From: an uncultured Myxococcales bacterium | GTDB lineage: Bacteria > Myxococcota_A > Bradymonadia > UBA7976 > UBA1532 | NCBI GenBank assembly: GCA_903847385.1 | Contig: CAINDO010000426.1 | Coordinates: forward strand, 1 to 35,785 | Reading direction: 5' to 3' | Length of the DNA: 35,785 bases | In this document: piece after piece, positions 17,200-26,375 of the stretch | How positions within the stretch are numbered: the stretch's first letter is position 1 | Layout of the letters: the number at the start of each line of letters is the position of its first letter | Notes under the pieces: model-generated | Database searches by the model: none | What the model was told of the DNA's origin: nothing | What the model saw: the letters and a program-made list of their open reading frames with translations, nothing else | Translations under genes and position numbers: made by a program

Positions 17200-18072
17200 T
17201 CAGGTGGCGTAGAAGCGGCGGCCCGTCATGCGACCCGCCACGGCGAAGCCGGCGATCAGCCCTGAGAGGCCGAAGGCTCCGGCGCCGACGCAGAGTGCTG
17301 CGTTGACCAACGGGATGCCGAAGATCCCCGCCATGACGGCCCCCCGCACGGGGCCGGGCCCGCCGTTCCAGGCGCGGCGCACGGGCTGCGCCAGCCAGAG
17401 CGGCGCGGCGCACGCGGCGGCGAGGCCCGCCGGCTCGGGCAAGGCGCCGAGTCCCACGAGCAGCATGGGGAACAGCGCCAGCACAGGCAACGCGACCAGC
17501 GCGGCGTGCAGGCGGCCGGTGACCTCGCCGTGGGCCTCGTGCCGCGAGACGCCGGTCACCGCGGCGACGTAAGCGAGCGTGCCCAGGGGCAGCGCCCAGG
17601 TCGTCGGCGCCACGACGCCCATCGCGGCGAGCCCGATGCCGGCGTTGCCAAAGCGGCAGGCGCCCATCGCCAGGGGGCCCAGCGGCCCGTGCTTCAATAA
17701 GCCGTTATACAAATACGTCAGCAAGACAGTCGCGGCGGTGGCGCCCCCGGCGAGCGCGCCGCCGCCCGCGACGGCGGCGACGATCCCGAGCACTTGCAGC
17801 GCCGCGACGAATCGCCAGGCCGCCGCCGGCCGAACGCGGCCCGAGGGCAGCGGGCGTCCCGGACGCTCCAGCCGGTCGACCTCGAGGTCGAAGAGGTCGT
17901 TGGCCGCCATCCCGGCGGCGTAGATGGCCACGCTCGCCAGCACCAGCAGCGCGGCGCGGGCGCCATCGTGGGCGCCAGTGAAAACGAAGCCACCGAGCGC
18001 GAGCCCGGCCAGCACATCCGCCGGCGCCGTGAAGACCGCCGGCAGCCGGACCAGCTCGAGCCAGGGCCTCAT
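17200..18072 (-). CDS. UbiA-family prenyltransferase (EboC-like)
   Basis: A 290-residue integral membrane protein with about eight or nine hydrophobic helices, the usual UbiA size. UbiA enzymes transfer a prenyl chain from a diphosphate to an acceptor. The first Asp-rich motif is intact (NDLFDLEVD, Asn58, Asp59, Asp62, Asp66), followed by RPGRPLPSGRV. The usual second DxxxD motif is replaced by CRFGNAGIG, a pattern that in my memory recalls the EboC branch. The acceptor is therefore probably not a quinone ring precursor. Its ATG at 18072 overlaps the stop of the inositol-phosphate synthase gene by four bases (ATGA), which makes coupling likely and suggests that the two enzymes share a pathway. 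Confidence 0.87.
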   Translation of the reverse strand: MRPWLELVRLPAVFTAPADVLAGLALGGFVFTGAHDGARAALLVLASVAIYAAGMAANDLFDLEVDRLERPGRPLPSGRVRPAAAWRFVAALQVLGIVAAVAGGGALAGGATAATVLLTYLYNGLLKHGPLGPLAMGACRFGNAGIGLAAMGVVAPTTWALPLGTLAYVAAVTGVSRHEAHGEVTGRLHAALVALPVLALFPMLLVGLGALPEPAGLAAACAAPLWLAQPVRRAWNGGPGPVRGAVMAGIFGIPLVNAALCVGAGAFGLSGLIAGFAVAGRMTGRRFYAT

Positions 18073-19256
18073 TCGGCCGAGGTGCCCAGCGCCCAGGCCA
18101 GCAGCGCCTCGTCCTGCGCCACGAGACGCTGCTCGTCCGTGCCCATGGGGTCCTTGAAGAACGCACCGAGGGCGGACAGGACCCCCCGCTCTCCCCGACG
18201 CTGCGCCAGGGCCGCGAACCGGACCAGATCCAGCACGAGCGGGGCGGCGAGCAAGGAGTCGACGCCATTCCAGGTGAACTGCATCGTCATCCGGCCGCCG
18301 AGGAAACCCTCGAAGTGGATGTGGTCCCAGGCGATCTTCCACTCCCCCAGGCTGGCGACGTAGTCGATGCCGACGCGGGTCTGCGGCGCGTACCCCAGGA
18401 TCTTGGGCAGCAGGTGGTCCTTGCTGCGGATCTTCGAGGCCTTGTGGTGCGGATCGTCGAGGACGCGACCGTCCTCGTTGCCCAGGATGTTCTGCCCGAA
18501 CCACGACAGCACGGGCAGGTTGCGGCGGGCGAAGAGCTCCGAGAGCACAGACTTGACCAGCGTCTCGCCGGTCTTGCCATCGGAGCCGGCGTGCACGGCG
18601 CCGGCGCGCTCGGCCAACTCGGCGAGGGCCGGCAGCCGTGAGCCCAGGCTCGGGGTGAAGTTCACGTAGGCGTCCCCGCCGGAGAGGGCCGCACACGCGT
18701 ACAGCGTGCTCGCCGGCAACTGCGACGCGCCCGCCTCGATGGCCGCGGACAACGCCTCCCAGGTCGCCCACTCGGGCCGAGGCTCGGCCGGGGGCTCGGT
18801 GCTCGCGAGGTTCACGATGACGAGGCGGCCCAGGCCGTGTTTGACCCGAAATGCGTCCAGATCCGCGCGAATGGCCGCGATGGCGTCCCGGTCGGAGTCC
18901 GCGCGCAGGATCGTGTCTCCGTGCCCCTCGACCTGGGGGCCCGCGCCGCGCGTGACGCCGGGTCGGATGTCCGCGTCGACGGCGTCGAGCGCCTCGCCGA
19001 GTTGCTCGGCCAGTCCGTGGATGCCGCAGCCGACCAGGATCTCCCGGGCGACCGCGCGCAGTGGCGTGGCGCGGATCTCGTGGCCGCCGAAGACGAGCGA
19101 CTCGACGGGGGGCAACCCGGCCGCGGCGAAGTCCGCGCGGTCGGAGACGAGCCCCACCGCCGGCAGGAGCCCGCGCGCGGCGGCCAACTGGCCCGCGATG
19201 GTGACCGAGGCGATGCTGCCGCGGCCGCCGATGAGCCAAACACCGATGCGATTCAA
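18069..19256 (-). CDS. ino1: Inositol-3-phosphate synthase
   Basis: A 395-residue myo-inositol-1-phosphate synthase: NAD-dependent cyclisation of glucose 6-phosphate to inositol 3-phosphate. Visible motifs are the Rossmann loop WLIGGRGSIAS (residues 7-17), GSDGKTGETLVKS, SWFGQNILGNEDG with the following SKIRSKD, and YVASLGEWKIAWDHIHFEGFLG; the active-site lysines and aspartates in these blocks appear kept. The start is TTG at 19256, with AGGAG nine bases upstream. The upstream isomerase stops four bases before it and the prenyltransferase start overlaps its end. It sits in a tight three-gene unit instead of near phospholipid genes, so its product probably feeds the prenyltransferase or a linked step. 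Confidence 0.93.
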   Translation of the reverse strand: MNRIGVWLIGGRGSIASVTIAGQLAAARGLLPAVGLVSDRADFAAAGLPPVESLVFGGHEIRATPLRAVAREILVGCGIHGLAEQLGEALDAVDADIRPGVTRGAGPQVEGHGDTILRADSDRDAIAAIRADLDAFRVKHGLGRLVIVNLASTEPPAEPRPEWATWEALSAAIEAGASQLPASTLYACAALSGGDAYVNFTPSLGSRLPALAELAERAGAVHAGSDGKTGETLVKSVLSELFARRNLPVLSWFGQNILGNEDGRVLDDPHHKASKIRSKDHLLPKILGYAPQTRVGIDYVASLGEWKIAWDHIHFEGFLGGRMTMQFTWNGVDSLLAAPLVLDLVRFAALAQRRGERGVLSALGAFFKDPMGTDEQRLVAQDEALLAWALGTSAE

Positions 19257-19260
19257 GAGA

Positions 19261-20124
19261 TCACGCTCCTGGGACCAAGGGCACAGCCGCGAGCAGAGGA
19301 GCCAGAACGCCGTGAGACCGGCGGGCGGCTTCGTCTGCGATCGCAGAGCACGTGTAGAGTTCGACCGTCACGCCCCCGGTGTATCCAGTCGCGCTCAGCG
19401 CGCGGAAAATGGCGGCGAAGTCGAGATCGCCGTCCCCGGGGATGCGGTGGTGATGTTTGCCGCCGCGGATGTCCTCGACGTGCACGTTCCAGATCCGGCC
19501 GGCGAGCCGTCGGATGCTCTCGGTCGGGTCCTCGCCGATGCAGACCGCGTGTCCGACGTCCAGATTGGCGCCGAGGGCCGGGTGGCCGACGCGGTCGATC
19601 AGGGACGCGACCTCGGTGGCGCGCTCGACGAGGAGCGCGGGTTCGGACTCGATGCCGAGCTTCACGCCGCGGTCGGCGGCGTAGGTGCACAGCGGCGCGA
19701 GGGCGCTGGCGAAGTGCTCGAGACCCTGCTCGGGGGGCACGTCCGCCTGCGTGCGTCCGCTGGTGACGCTGACGCAGGGCGCGCCGACGGCGGCCGCGAG
19801 TTCGATGGCCGCCCGGGTGTACGCGGCGCGTCGCTCACGAACCGCCGGGTCGGCGTTGCTCAGCGAGGGCTCGAAGACCGGCTCCGGGGGCGGCGCCGGC
19901 CAAAGGCAGACGGCCGTGTTCGCGTTGACGTTGCTCACCCGCAAGCCGAGCGACCGCAGGGTGTCGCGCAACGCGGCGAACGCCGTCGGCGTGGCGTCGG
20001 CGGGGCGCCAGTGCGGGTGGTCCGCCAGGATCTCGACCCCGGCGTAACCCGCCGCAGCGATGCCCTCGAGGGCGCCGACGAGGTGCGTCCGGGTGAAACC
20101 GTTGGTGCTGTATGCGAGAAACAC
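19261..20124 (-). CDS. TIM-barrel sugar-phosphate isomerase/epimerase-like protein
   Basis: A 287-residue member of the xylose-isomerase-like / AP-endonuclease-2 TIM-barrel family. Strand and metal motifs are visible: FLAYSTNGF, GVEILAD, LGIESEP (Glu159), NLDVGHA (Asp189, His192), NVHVEDIRGGKHHHRIPGDGDLDF (His215 and the His cluster 224-226), and VTVELYT. Such barrels use a divalent metal to isomerise or epimerise sugars or cyclitols, or to hydrolyse them; the true reaction is not clear. GTG at 20124 is the furthest possible start because TAG lies three codons upstream in frame; the ribosome site is weak. It is the first gene of the isomerase-synthase-prenyltransferase unit, 64 bases after the TPR gene on the same strand. 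Confidence 0.86.
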   Translation of the reverse strand: MFLAYSTNGFTRTHLVGALEGIAAAGYAGVEILADHPHWRPADATPTAFAALRDTLRSLGLRVSNVNANTAVCLWPAPPPEPVFEPSLSNADPAVRERRAAYTRAAIELAAAVGAPCVSVTSGRTQADVPPEQGLEHFASALAPLCTYAADRGVKLGIESEPALLVERATEVASLIDRVGHPALGANLDVGHAVCIGEDPTESIRRLAGRIWNVHVEDIRGGKHHHRIPGDGDLDFAAIFRALSATGYTGGVTVELYTCSAIADEAARRSHGVLAPLLAAVPLVPGA

Positions 20125-20188
20125 CGCGCAAAACTACCACACTGCACGGGGAACCCGAGGAAATCCGGTGCGCCGCGGCGTCGCCGGG

Positions 20189-23100
20189 TCAGAGCGGGGG
20201 CGCCAGACCGAGGTCGGCGCGGACGGCGTAGTACTCGTCGTCGACGAGCCACCGAGCCAAGGTGCGCACGCTCGCCTGCGCCGCCAGACGCTCCAGCGCG
20301 GCCGCGCCGGCCGGTTCCACGACACCCCGCCGCAGGACGGACACGGCCGGCGCGATGCTGCCGGACAAAAGGAGCCCCACTCGATTGGCGCTCTCGTCCC
20401 AGGCGGCGAGCGCGGCGTTGAGATCGAGCCCGGGCAGGACCCGGCGCAGCTCCCCCACCCGCTCGTCCAGCGCGCGCTGCATGCGCCTGTCCAGCAGCGC
20501 CTGGAGCTGCTCGACCCGCTGGTCCATCTCCTCGCGGGCCACGACCGACTCGGGCGGGCGATGGCCGTCCAGACAGGCGACGGTCTCGAGCAGGGTCTGG
20601 ATGGACCGCCACTCCCAGGACAGGATGCCGGCGAGTCGGCGGGTGCCGAGCTCGATGCCGCGGGCCACCTGGAACGCGTGCTCCGCGGCGCCGAGGCGCT
20701 CGACGGCGCCGGCGCCGAAGACCAGCATCGGCGGCCAGTTGTCCGTGGCGCGGACTGCGTCTCCGAGCGTGCGATCCGTGAGCACGCGGACGTCGTCGAT
20801 GCCCATGCACTGCGCGCACCGCTTGGCGGTCACCTCGAGCTCGGCCGTGTTCACCTCGCGCGTGGGCACGGTGGGCGGGGCGCCGAAGAGCCGCGGCAAC
20901 GCGCGCGCCACGACGCCGAGCAGCTCGTCCAGCATGGGCACCTCGCGCGGGCTGCGCACCCGGAGGCGCACGGTCGGATCGATCACGACCCGCGGCCAGC
21001 GGCTGAACGCGTCCCGCGTCTCGCGCACGAACGACTGCTCGGCGGCGTCCGCCTCCCCCAGGCAACCCAGCCACACGGCGAGCTGCCAGGCGCGGTCGAC
21101 GTGCCCGATGCGACGGCTGACCCGGTGCAGCGCGTGCAACTCCCGGACGGCGAACGGGTCACGATCGAGCAGGGCCTTCAGGTGGACGACCGCCCGGTCG
21201 AGCCCGTCGTCCGTGACGGTGAACGCGTGGGCGAGCAGCGTGCGCGAGGCGGTGTCGTCGGGCTCCTCGGCGACGAGCATCTCGAGCTCGGCGAGCGCCC
21301 GCTCGCGATCGTAGGGCAGGACCAGCTCGGCGGCGCGGCGGCGGAACTGCGCGGCCGCGGACTGTCCGTGGGCCTGGATGGCCTCGAGGACGGGCAGCAG
21401 TGTCGCCACCAGCGCGTCGGCTTCACCGCGCGCCGCCCGCATCTCTGCGACCTGCAGCGCGATCTCCGGCTGGGCGGGCACCAGTGCGAGCGCGGCCTCG
21501 TAGGCGAGGAGCGCCGCCTCGATGCGACCGCGGGCCTCTTCGAGACGACCGACGTGCGCCAGCAGGCGCGCCCGCGGCTCCGCCGCCCGGACCGAGCCGA
21601 GGGCTTGTCGCAGCGCCTCGAGCGCCGCGGCGGGGTCGTCGGCCGCCTCGCAGACCCGCGCCAGGCGCAGCCAGGCGTCGAGATCGGCCGGGAACTCGTC
21701 GAGGATGCGCTGCAGGCACGCCCGCGCCCGCATGGAGTCGGGCTGCTTCTCTTCGAAGATCGCCGCGAGTCGGAACCCCACGGCGCGGCGCAGCTCGGGG
21801 TCTTCGGAGACCTCGCGCAGCTGCTCGTAGACCGCGGCGGCCTCCGTCCAGTCCTCTTGCTCGGCGTAGAGATCGGCCAGGCGCTGCAGGATCGCCGGGG
21901 TCTGGTGGGGCGCCTGCTTGAGCGCCAGGTTCAGGGCGCGAACGGCCTGCTCCGGCGAGCCGAGCCGCCGAACGTAGAGACCGGCGGCCTCGACGAGCAT
22001 CTCGGTGGCCCGCTCCGGCGCCGCCGCCGCACGCCGCTCCAGCATCCGCACGACATCCGCGTGGCGCCCGAGGCGCTCCCCGACGCGCTGGATGCCCAGG
22101 CTCGCCTCTTCATTGTCGGGCATGCGCTCGAGGGCCTGCCCGAAACACTGGAACGCGCCCTCGAAGTCCGAGAGGCGCTGCTCGCGGATGCGCGCCGCCA
22201 CGAGGAACAGCTCGGCCGAGGACTCCAGGTCCTGTGTGAGGCGGGCCTCGACCTCGGTCCATCGCAGGGCCTCGTCGCCGCGGGCGAGCTCGGTGCACAG
22301 CTCGCGCAGCGCGCGCGCCACGGGCAGGTGGGCGGCGTCCAGGCGCGCGGCCAGCTCCAGCGCGGCCAAGGCGTCCATCGGACGGTCCAGGGCGCGCAGA
22401 AGTTCGGCGCGTCGCAGATGGATGATGACGTGGTCCCGGGCGTCGGGCGTGGCGTCCAGACGGCGTTCGAGGACCCAGAGGACCCCCTCGCCGTCGCGCC
22501 GAAGCGTCCGCTGTGTCTCCAGGCGCTCGAACGCCTCGACGCTCGCCGGATCGATCTCGAGCACGCGGAGCCACGCGGCGTCGGCCGTATCGCCGTCGTC
22601 CAGGAAGTCCGACCGGAGCCGCGCCTCGGCCAGCCGGTAGTCGAGACGGTCCTCGGCGGCCTCGACGAAGTCCCCCAGGCGACCCAGGATCCGCGCGAGG
22701 TCACCGGGCGCCCGTGTGGCGCGGTAGAGCCGCTCCAGGTGCAACAGCGCGCCCATATGGGGTCTTGTCGGCGTCAACGCCAGGGCCCGTTCGCACGCCT
22801 CGACCGCCTCGACGTCCAGATGCAACCGGTCGCCGCACACCCGTGCGAGCTGAACCCACGCGTCCGCGGCCGCCGCAGGCTCCGTGCGCGACTCGGCGAG
22901 CCGCCGCAGGGTCGCCGCGAGCTCGTGATCGTCGCCCCGCTCCTCGTGCAGCGCGATCAGCGGCATCAGCGCGATCTCGGCCCCGGGCTGAAGGCCCACG
23001 GCCCGCTGGAGCGCCTCGGCGGCCAGCTCCAGCTTGCCCATCCGGTGCTGATACAGCGCGCCGAGCCGGCAGAACATGGCGACCCGCGCCGACGTGTCCC

Positions 23101-25237
23101 CCAGGTGTTCGGCCTCGAGCGCCATGGCCTCGGCCTCGCGGGCGACGTCGCCGACCTCGGCGAAGATGGCCTGCAGCGCCCGGATTGCCGGCAGGTGGCC
23201 CGGTTCGAGCTCCAGGGCCTTCTCGAAGGCGCGCGCGGCCTCCAGCGGCTCGGCGAGCTGATCCCGGAGCACGAGGCCGATCTTCATCTGAAGGTGCACG
23301 GCGTCGGACGTGGCGCGGCTGACCTCGATCTCGCGCCGGTACATGTCCACCAGCTCGGCCCACTGCGCAGCCCCGTGGAGGATGCGCCCCATCGATTGCA
23401 GGGCCGGCAGGTAGCGGGGGTTCATCGCCAGCGCGCGCTCCAGGAACCGCCGCGCCGCCGCGCGGTCGCCCAGGGCGCGGTCACAGGTCTCGGCGCACTG
23501 CACCATCAGCGTCAGGAGGCGGCCTTCGTCCCGCGTGGAGTCCAGCTCCTGCTCCAGGGCGGCCAGGTGCTCCGGCCAACGCCCGAGGCGCTCCGTCAGA
23601 CGCACGATGTGGCGCCGGGCAGCGCTGTGCTCGGGACGCAGCGACAGGACCTCGCGCCAGGTCTGGAGCGCCGCCTCCGGCGCGTTCAACACACCGGCCT
23701 GCAGCTCCCCGAGCTCCTCGAGCGCGACGAGGCGCTCCTCGGTGGCGCCGGCGCGTGTGACCTCGTCCGCCAGCGCCTCCGCCAGACCCAGGACGTCTCC
23801 CGACGCTCGCAGCACGCGCAACAGCGCCTGTCCGGCGTGCAGGAACCCCGGTGTCAAGGCGACCGCCTCGCGGTACCAGTTGGCCGCGTGGGCCAGGTCG
23901 CGCAGCCGCTGCTCGGCCAGCTCGCCCATCTTGAAGAGTTTGTTGGCCCGGGCGCGAGGCTCGGCCAGGTTCGTCAGCTCGCCGGCGTACACCTGCAGCA
24001 GCCGGGACCACTCGCCGCGCCGCGCCAGCAGGCGCCCGAGCGACTCGAGAGCGGTCGCCTCGTTGGGCTGCGCCTCCAGCAGGCGGCTGAGCGTGTGGAT
24101 CGCGCCCTCCTCGTCGTCGAGCCGCTGCAACTGCAGGTCGGCGATGCGGGTCAACAGACGCACGCGCACGGCGATGTCGCGCGTGACACCGCAGAGGCGC
24201 TGCAGCGTACCGACCGCCGCGGCCGGGCGACCATCCCGCTCGTGGAGCTCGGCGAGAAGCTCCAGGCCCGGCGGACACCACGGATCCGCCGCCAGCGCCT
24301 GATCCAGCAAGGCCACCGCGCGGATCGAGTCCCCGAGCTGGTCGGCGATCAGACGCGCCGTCTCCGTCATCCGCTCGGCGCGCGACATCGACGCCTCGAA
24401 GCGCTGCGGCGCCGACTCCAGCAGAGAGACCAGCGCCTCCCAGCGACCGGCACGGCGATGCGCGCGGGCGAGCAGCTCCAGCACTTCGGAGTCGTCCGGG
24501 CCGACGGCGCGGGCGGCCTCGAGGAGCGCCACGGCATGTTCGTCCGACGGGCGGGCCGCCAGCCGGACCGACGCCGCGTCACACAGCAGACGCACGACGA
24601 AGGCCGCGTCGCGGCTCTGCGCCGCCTGCCGCTCCAGGAACTGCGCCAGACGGCTCGCGTCCCCCGTGGCCGCCGCCTGCTGCGCCAGCGCCCGCAGCGC
24701 CGCCCGGTTGTCCGGCGCGAGCTCCAGCGCGGCCTCGTAACATGCACGCCCGGACTCCGGCTCGTCACAGCGCAGGTAGACGTCGCCCTTCTCCACGAGC
24801 AGCCGGGCGCGACGCACCGGGTTGGGATCGGCGCGCAGCTCCGCATCCAGGAGGCTCAGCACCATGGGCCAGCGTCCGGCCCGGGCGAACACGCCCCGAC
24901 CGGCCCGCAACGTCGGCAGATGGAACGGATCGGCGCGGTGCGCGCGCTGGTACGCCGAGACGGCCCGGCGGTCGTCCCCCAGCCGCGTCTCGTAGATGCG
25001 GCCGATCTCGTAGCAGAGCGCGGCCCGGCGCCGCGGGTTCACCAGCGCGGCGACCTCGCGCTCGTAGCTGCGCAGCGTCTCCACCACTCGCGCCCACTCG
25101 GCTTCGGGCATCTGACTGCCCAAGGTGTCGGGCAGGCGCACCGGGGCCGCCTCCTCGGCGGACACCGGGGCGGGCGCCGCGGTGAGCTCGGCCGAGAACC
25201 AGCCCTCGTCGACGTCGATGTCCAGCTTGCCTGCCAC
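20189..25237 (-). CDS. Very large TPR protein (about 1680 residues)
   Basis: A 1682-residue cytoplasmic protein with no signal peptide or membrane helix. It is built of tandem TPR-like helical pairs from about residue 40 to 1330 (for example ESGRACYEAALELAPDNRAALRALAQQ). The last ~300 residues form a different, conserved-looking domain with an exposed CxxC (CAQC near residue 1470) and end in WLVDDEYYAVRADLGLAPPL. Start uncertain: GTG at 25297 and 25267 are open, but codons TTA, CGT, TCA and GCT upstream break the G/C bias and the predicted promoter overlaps 25297. GTG at 25237 is chosen; it begins AGKLDIDVDEGWFSAEL and has GGGGGA eight bases upstream. Such proteins are common in Myxococcota; a scaffold or assembly role is likely, partner unknown. 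Confidence 0.87.
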   Translation of the reverse strand: MAGKLDIDVDEGWFSAELTAAPAPVSAEEAAPVRLPDTLGSQMPEAEWARVVETLRSYEREVAALVNPRRRAALCYEIGRIYETRLGDDRRAVSAYQRAHRADPFHLPTLRAGRGVFARAGRWPMVLSLLDAELRADPNPVRRARLLVEKGDVYLRCDEPESGRACYEAALELAPDNRAALRALAQQAAATGDASRLAQFLERQAAQSRDAAFVVRLLCDAASVRLAARPSDEHAVALLEAARAVGPDDSEVLELLARAHRRAGRWEALVSLLESAPQRFEASMSRAERMTETARLIADQLGDSIRAVALLDQALAADPWCPPGLELLAELHERDGRPAAAVGTLQRLCGVTRDIAVRVRLLTRIADLQLQRLDDEEGAIHTLSRLLEAQPNEATALESLGRLLARRGEWSRLLQVYAGELTNLAEPRARANKLFKMGELAEQRLRDLAHAANWYREAVALTPGFLHAGQALLRVLRASGDVLGLAEALADEVTRAGATEERLVALEELGELQAGVLNAPEAALQTWREVLSLRPEHSAARRHIVRLTERLGRWPEHLAALEQELDSTRDEGRLLTLMVQCAETCDRALGDRAAARRFLERALAMNPRYLPALQSMGRILHGAAQWAELVDMYRREIEVSRATSDAVHLQMKIGLVLRDQLAEPLEAARAFEKALELEPGHLPAIRALQAIFAEVGDVAREAEAMALEAEHLGDTSARVAMFCRLGALYQHRMGKLELAAEALQRAVGLQPGAEIALMPLIALHEERGDDHELAATLRRLAESRTEPAAAADAWVQLARVCGDRLHLDVEAVEACERALALTPTRPHMGALLHLERLYRATRAPGDLARILGRLGDFVEAAEDRLDYRLAEARLRSDFLDDGDTADAAWLRVLEIDPASVEAFERLETQRTLRRDGEGVLWVLERRLDATPDARDHVIIHLRRAELLRALDRPMDALAALELAARLDAAHLPVARALRELCTELARGDEALRWTEVEARLTQDLESSAELFLVAARIREQRLSDFEGAFQCFGQALERMPDNEEASLGIQRVGERLGRHADVVRMLERRAAAAPERATEMLVEAAGLYVRRLGSPEQAVRALNLALKQAPHQTPAILQRLADLYAEQEDWTEAAAVYEQLREVSEDPELRRAVGFRLAAIFEEKQPDSMRARACLQRILDEFPADLDAWLRLARVCEAADDPAAALEALRQALGSVRAAEPRARLLAHVGRLEEARGRIEAALLAYEAALALVPAQPEIALQVAEMRAARGEADALVATLLPVLEAIQAHGQSAAAQFRRRAAELVLPYDRERALAELEMLVAEEPDDTASRTLLAHAFTVTDDGLDRAVVHLKALLDRDPFAVRELHALHRVSRRIGHVDRAWQLAVWLGCLGEADAAEQSFVRETRDAFSRWPRVVIDPTVRLRVRSPREVPMLDELLGVVARALPRLFGAPPTVPTREVNTAELEVTAKRCAQCMGIDDVRVLTDRTLGDAVRATDNWPPMLVFGAGAVERLGAAEHAFQVARGIELGTRRLAGILSWEWRSIQTLLETVACLDGHRPPESVVAREEMDQRVEQLQALLDRRMQRALDERVGELRRVLPGLDLNAALAAWDESANRVGLLLSGSIAPAVSVLRRGVVEPAGAAALERLAAQASVRTLARWLVDDEYYAVRADLGLAPPL

Positions 25238-25287
25238 GCGTCGGGTCCCCCGGGCCTCAGCCCGCACTGAGTGAGCGTTGGGGGGCG

Positions 25288-25316
25288 CACGTAACACTTG
25301 AACATCGTCGCGACAA
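25288..25316 (-). promoter_or_regulatory. Putative promoter of the large TPR gene
   Basis: TTGTCG (25311-25316) and TACGTG (25288-25293) on the minus strand are 17 bases apart. The transcript would start near 25281, which excludes GTG 25297 as a start and supports GTG 25237. Confidence 0.4.
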
Positions 25317-25338
25317 GGGGTCCGACGCGCCCCGATCG

Positions 25339-25355
25339 ACTGAACGGAAATTCAG
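25339..25355 (-). promoter_or_regulatory. LexA-like box upstream of the large TPR gene
   Basis: Read on the minus strand the site is CTGAATTTCCGTTCAGT, with the dyad CTGA-N8-TCAG shared with the lexA boxes. It matches the recalled Myxococcus motif at 14 of 17 positions. It is 23 bases upstream of the predicted -35, which is not an ideal repressor position. Confidence 0.35.
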
Positions 25356-25358
25356 CCT

Positions 25359-26375
25359 TCAGTGAATCGAGGGCGGGCGTCCGTGATAGGGGTCGTGGGA
25401 GCCGCCGGGGGGCCGAAGGTCGTGCGCGATCTCGATGTCCTCGGCCATGTCCACCGCCTCGAGGCCGGCCAGGTCACGCATGCGCGTCGACTGCTCGCGG
25501 CGACGCCGGCGCCAGGCCCACACCAGCAAGAGCCCCAAGAGCACCCACATGGACGCGCCGAGCGCGACCACCGGAATCCAGCCCCACCAGAAGCTCAGGC
25601 TGTCCCGCCATTCGCTCTCGATCCCGGCGAGCGGCCGCCCATAGACCTGCTCGACCGCCGACTCGAACCGGGCCTCCGGGGCGCCGAGCGCCCGGACGAG
25701 CGACTGGAACCGGGCCTCGCCGTGGCGCGAGATGAGATAACCCACGAAGTGGACCGACTGCGCATACCCCACGCCGACGCGACCGCCGCCCTCCGGGTAG
25801 CCCCGATCCAGCTCCGAGAGCGGCAGGAGCTGATCGACCATCGCGGCCTCGGTCATCAGCCAGATTCTCTCGAAGGCCACCGGCTCGGACTGCCGGATCG
25901 CCACACCTTCGTTGAACCAGATCGGCACGTGGGTGCCCTCCCCGGTCACGCTGCCGAGCGCCACATGCGAGATCTCGTGCTGCGTCGTCTTGATGAGCTC
26001 CTCGGCGGGGACGTCCCCTCGGAGAAAGATCGTCCGCCGCGCCGGGAACGCCAGCCCCGACGCCCACTCCGGCGGCCGGCTGCCTGGATGGCGCTTCGAT
26101 ACGGCCGCGAACATGTCGCGCTCGTCGGGCATCAGGGTGATGATCGTCGTCCCCTTCGCCTCGGCGCCGAGCTCGGCGTAGATGCGCGTGTGCCAGGACT
26201 CCAGAGACCCGACGAGTCGGTTGGCCTGCCCGGCCACGCTCGGCGCGTACTCCAGGCGGTAATGGGGCGTCTCCAGGACGTCGACGTCCGACTCGGCGCG
26301 AGCCGGTCCGACGCCACCGAGGAGCGTCGCGAGCAGGCCGCAGACCAGCCCGAGCAGATGAAGAAGCCGCCTCAT
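25359..26375 (-). CDS. Membrane-anchored peptidase MA-family zinc protein
   Basis: A 338-residue protein. A Sec signal peptide ends near GPARAES (about residues 1-28). The gluzincin motif is HEISH (133-137), with Glu156 in WFNEG as the third zinc ligand, so the active site is complete. The later part has conserved YAQSVHFVGYLISRHG. A single transmembrane helix at about 264-288 leads to a basic stretch RRRRREQSTR and a cytoplasmic tail of ~50 residues, so the protease domain faces the periplasm. The start is ATG at 26375, overlapping the DUF167 stop by four bases (ATGA). It is the last gene of the ylm/ygg-type operon. Its substrate is unknown; an envelope or division-site target is inferred from the operon. 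Confidence 0.87.
   Translation of the reverse strand: MRRLLHLLGLVCGLLATLLGGVGPARAESDVDVLETPHYRLEYAPSVAGQANRLVGSLESWHTRIYAELGAEAKGTTIITLMPDERDMFAAVSKRHPGSRPPEWASGLAFPARRTIFLRGDVPAEELIKTTQHEISHVALGSVTGEGTHVPIWFNEGVAIRQSEPVAFERIWLMTEAAMVDQLLPLSELDRGYPEGGGRVGVGYAQSVHFVGYLISRHGEARFQSLVRALGAPEARFESAVEQVYGRPLAGIESEWRDSLSFWWGWIPVVALGASMWVLLGLLLVWAWRRRRREQSTRMRDLAGLEAVDMAEDIEIAHDLRPPGGSHDPYHGRPPSIH

Noticed and set aside
20060..25270. 1736-residue open frame antisense to the giant TPR gene
   Set aside because: The minus frame gives clean TPR repeats and the G/C third-position bias; the plus frame is a low-complexity product of that bias.
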